This document shows positions 61,934-64,000 of a stretch of DNA of 64,000 nucleotides, piece after piece (the stretch's first letter is position 1; each line of letters starts with the position of its first letter). The stretch spans positions 1-64,000 of the forward strand of contig DATLYW010000007.1 in assembly GCA_035574315.1 (NCBI GenBank), written 5' to 3'. The translations under genes were made by a program, and so were the position numbers. Source of the stretch: Candidatus Zixiibacteriota bacterium. GTDB lineage: Bacteria > Desulfobacterota > Binatia > UBA9968. Under the pieces are notes generated by a model that was given only the letters and a program-made list of their open reading frames with translations, searched no databases and was not told the DNA's origin.

Positions 61934-64000
61934 ATGCAGGAACCTTCTTCGGGATTCATCGGGCGCGGTCTCACGCCGGATAAAACCAGCCGCTTCCTCA
62001 CGGGGCGCGGAACCTACGTCGCCGATATCCGGCTGCCGTCGATGGCCCACGCCGCCCTGGCGCGCAGCCTGCACGCTCACGCCCGCATCCGCGTCGATGC
62101 GAGCGAAGCGCGCTCTCTGGAAGGCGTGCTGGGAGTCTGGACCGGCGCCGAGATCGCGGGTCGCATTGCGCCGTTTCCGGAAAGCTTCGAGATCCATCCC
62201 GCGGCGTGGCTCGAGGGAGTGAAGCCGCTCCTGCGCGGCCCGCGGCCGGAGGCGCTCGCCCGCGAAAAGGTCCATTACGTCGGTGAGCCCCTGGCCGTCG
62301 TCGTAGCCGAGGATCGCCACCTCGCCGAAGACGCCGCCGACCTCATCCGGGTCGACTACGATCCCCTCCCGGTGCTGGCCGACCCCGAAGAGGCTCTGCG
62401 CCCGGGAGCGGCGCTGGTCCATGACGGCGCTCCCGACAACATCGTTTTCAGCTTCACCGTGACCAAGGGGGACGTCGAAGGCGCTCTGCGCACCGCGCCG
62501 CGGCGGCTCGCGGAGCGCTTTCGCCACCACCGCTACTGCGCGGCGCCCCTGGAGGGGCGCGGCGTGGTGGCCTGGGCCGAGCCGAAGACCGGCGTGCTCA
62601 CGGTCTGGTCGTCGACGCAGATGCCGCACCTGGTGCGGCGCCAGATCGCCGCTCAGCTCGGTCTCCCGGAAGCACTGGTGCGCGTGATCGCCCCCGATGT
62701 GGGCGGCGGCTTCGGCCCCAAGGTTTTCGTCTATCCCGAAGAAGTCCTGATTCCGTATCTGTCGTTGTGCCTCCGCCGTCCGGTGAAGTGGATCGAGGAC
62801 CGGCGCGAGCATTTCGTCGCGACGGCGCACGCGCGCGACCAGGTCCACTGGGTCGAGCTCGGCTTCGACCTCGACGGGCGCATCCTGGCCCTGCGCGACC
62901 GCTTCGTGCTCGACAACGGCGCCTACAATCCGATGGGCCTGACCGACGCGTACAATACGGCGGCGCACCTCCAGGGGCCGTACAGGATTCCGAACTTCTC
63001 GGTGAGCGGCACCTGCGTTTCCACCAACAAGGTGCCCAACGCTCCCTACCGGGGTGCGGGCCGGCCCGAGGCGGTTTTCGTCATGGAGCGCTCGATCGAC
63101 CTCATCGCCGGCGAGCTGGGGCTCGACCCGGCCGAAGCACGCCGCCGCAACTTCGTCCGGCCGGAAGAGATGCCCTACCTGGCCGGCATGCTCTATCGCG
63201 ACGGCCGGCCGATCTGCTACGACAGCGGCGACTTCCCCGAAACCCTCGCCCGCGCCCTGGCCGCCGCCGACTACGAAGGCTGGAAAAGACGCCGGGACGA
63301 GCCGGGCCGCAACGGCCGCCGCATCGGCGTCGGCATCGGCTGCTACGTGGAGGGAACCGGCGTCGGCTCGTTCGAAGGCGCGCGCGTGCGCATCGATGCC
63401 GGCGGCCGGCTGATCGTCGCGACCGGAGCCACCGCCCACGGCCAGGGTCACGAGACCGTCTTCGCGCAGATCGCGGCCGATCTGTGGGGTGTGACGCCCG
63501 ACGACGTCGTCGTCATCGAAGGAGACACGGCGGCGATTCCGTTCGGTTGCGGCGCCTTCGCCAGCCGCAGCTCGGTGGCGGCAGGCTCGGCCATCTACGA
63601 GGCCTCGGCGCGCCTCCAGGAAAAAACCCGCCGGCTCGCGGCGCATCTCCTCGAGGCCCGCCCCGACGACCTCCGGTTCGGCGGCGGGAAGGTGTTCGTC
63701 CGCGAGGCGCCGGGCCGCGCGGTGACCTTCGCCGATCTGGCGCGCGCCGCGCTTCCGGGATGGGCTTCGAACATGCCCGCCGGGCTGGAGCCGGGGCTCG
63801 AGGAGACTTTCTATTACGTTCCGCCGACGGTTACCTGGGCGAACGCCGCGCACGTGGCGGTGGTGGAGGTCGACACCGAGACGGGGGAGATCCGGCTGCT
63901 CGACTACGCGGTCGCCCACGACGCGGGCAAGCTGATCAACCCGCTGTTCGTCGCCGGCCAGATCCACGGCGGGGTGGCGCAGGGAATCGGGGCGGCGCTC
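61934..64000 (+). CDS. xanthine dehydrogenase/CO dehydrogenase-family molybdopterin subunit, 3' end cut by window edge
   Basis: From the ATG at 61934 the frame is open for 689 codons to the window edge. It starts MQEPSSGFIGRGLTPDKTSR, has the cofactor loop VGGGFGPKV, and carries PYRGAGRPEAVF where form II CoxL-like enzymes have AYRGAGR, not the AYXCSFR of true aerobic CO dehydrogenase. The N-terminal FLTGRGTYVADI is typical of this subfamily. Small Fe-S and FAD subunits are not upstream, but could lie beyond 64000. Confidence 0.88.
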   Translation, partial: MQEPSSGFIGRGLTPDKTSRFLTGRGTYVADIRLPSMAHAALARSLHAHARIRVDASEARSLEGVLGVWTGAEIAGRIAPFPESFEIHPAAWLEGVKPLLRGPRPEALAREKVHYVGEPLAVVVAEDRHLAEDAADLIRVDYDPLPVLADPEEALRPGAALVHDGAPDNIVFSFTVTKGDVEGALRTAPRRLAERFRHHRYCAAPLEGRGVVAWAEPKTGVLTVWSSTQMPHLVRRQIAAQLGLPEALVRVIAPDVGGGFGPKVFVYPEEVLIPYLSLCLRRPVKWIEDRREHFVATAHARDQVHWVELGFDLDGRILALRDRFVLDNGAYNPMGLTDAYNTAAHLQGPYRIPNFSVSGTCVSTNKVPNAPYRGAGRPEAVFVMERSIDLIAGELGLDPAEARRRNFVRPEEMPYLAGMLYRDGRPICYDSGDFPETLARALAAADYEGWKRRRDEPGRNGRRIGVGIGCYVEGTGVGSFEGARVRIDAGGRLIVATGATAHGQGHETVFAQIAADLWGVTPDDVVVIEGDTAAIPFGCGAFASRSSVAAGSAIYEASARLQEKTRRLAAHLLEARPDDLRFGGGKVFVREAPGRAVTFADLARAALPGWASNMPAGLEPGLEETFYYVPPTVTWANAAHVAVVEVDTETGEIRLLDYAVAHDAGKLINPLFVAGQIHGGVAQGIGAAL

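Noticed and set aside
61556..63967. Minus-strand open frame of 803 codons opposite the CoxL-like gene
   Set aside because: Antisense shadow of the truncated plus-strand gene, which has clear cofactor motifs.

Overview
The window is GC-rich, densely coded DNA of a free-living bacterium with mixed-strand operons and short intergenic gaps. No rRNA, tRNA, CRISPR array or prophage module was recognised. The gene mix is dominated by DADGH-type amidohydrolases, NMT1/THI5-type ABC binding proteins, tripartite tricarboxylate transporters (TTT), UbiD, MmgE/PrpD, enolase-superfamily enzymes and solitary molybdopterin hydroxylase subunits. This is typical of uncultured soil or sediment lineages of the Binatota, Rokubacteria or former Deltaproteobacteria kind. 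That placement is an inference from gene content only.

Layout: 1-455 holds the 5' part of a REP-associated tyrosine transposase (RAYT) gene plus a tandem duplication of its 5' end. 583-2416 is a two-gene ATPase/TOPRIM-like pair that resembles anti-phage modules. 2652-6344 has a thiamine-diphosphate (TPP) enzyme, a small hypothetical gene and an NDP-sugar pyrophosphorylase broken by a one-base deficit in a G7 tract. 6578-15866 is a transport and decarboxylation region: amidohydrolase, two ABC binding proteins, two permeases and an ATPase on +, facing UbiD and a third binding protein on -, then a second amidohydrolase. 15907-18097 carries a VOC protein, a 2Fe-2S thioredoxin-like ferredoxin and a luciferase-like oxidoreductase. 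18183-21224 is a complete tctBAC set.

21851-32734 is a long minus-strand operon: enolase-family enzyme, TctB, TctA, TctC, MmgE/PrpD, second enolase-family enzyme, molybdopterin hydroxylase large subunit and a fused double nitroreductase. It looks like a dedicated carboxylate uptake and catabolism unit. 33229-39571 has another amidohydrolase, a lipoprotein metallo-hydrolase, a GlcG-like protein, a second TPP enzyme and an orphan TctC. 39831-46877 holds phosphoglucomutase, formate-THF ligase, an exported methyltransferase, a 2-hydroxyacid dehydrogenase and a fourth amidohydrolase. 47001-57031 has a phospholipase D/VTT fusion with its EEP partner, several single enzymes, a THEP1-like NTPase and a glycogen-debranching-type enzyme. 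57128-64000 has a 44-residue zinc-finger protein, a TPR lipoprotein, a fourth ABC binding protein, an exported aspartyl protease, an FlK-like thioesterase, a cysteine hydrolase, a VOC protein and a truncated CoxL-like gene.

Four patterns cut across the window. Many genes have recognisable TTGAC-type promoters with 16-18 bp spacers. Several genes look leaderless. A dispersed intergenic repeat of up to about 200 bp, with GTTCAA/TTGAAC runs around a GACCGCC hairpin, recurs at least seven times. Uptake genes for carboxylic acids are repeatedly placed beside decarboxylase or hydrolase genes. Promoter calls and most substrates are inferences; frames, motifs, overlaps and repeats were read directly.
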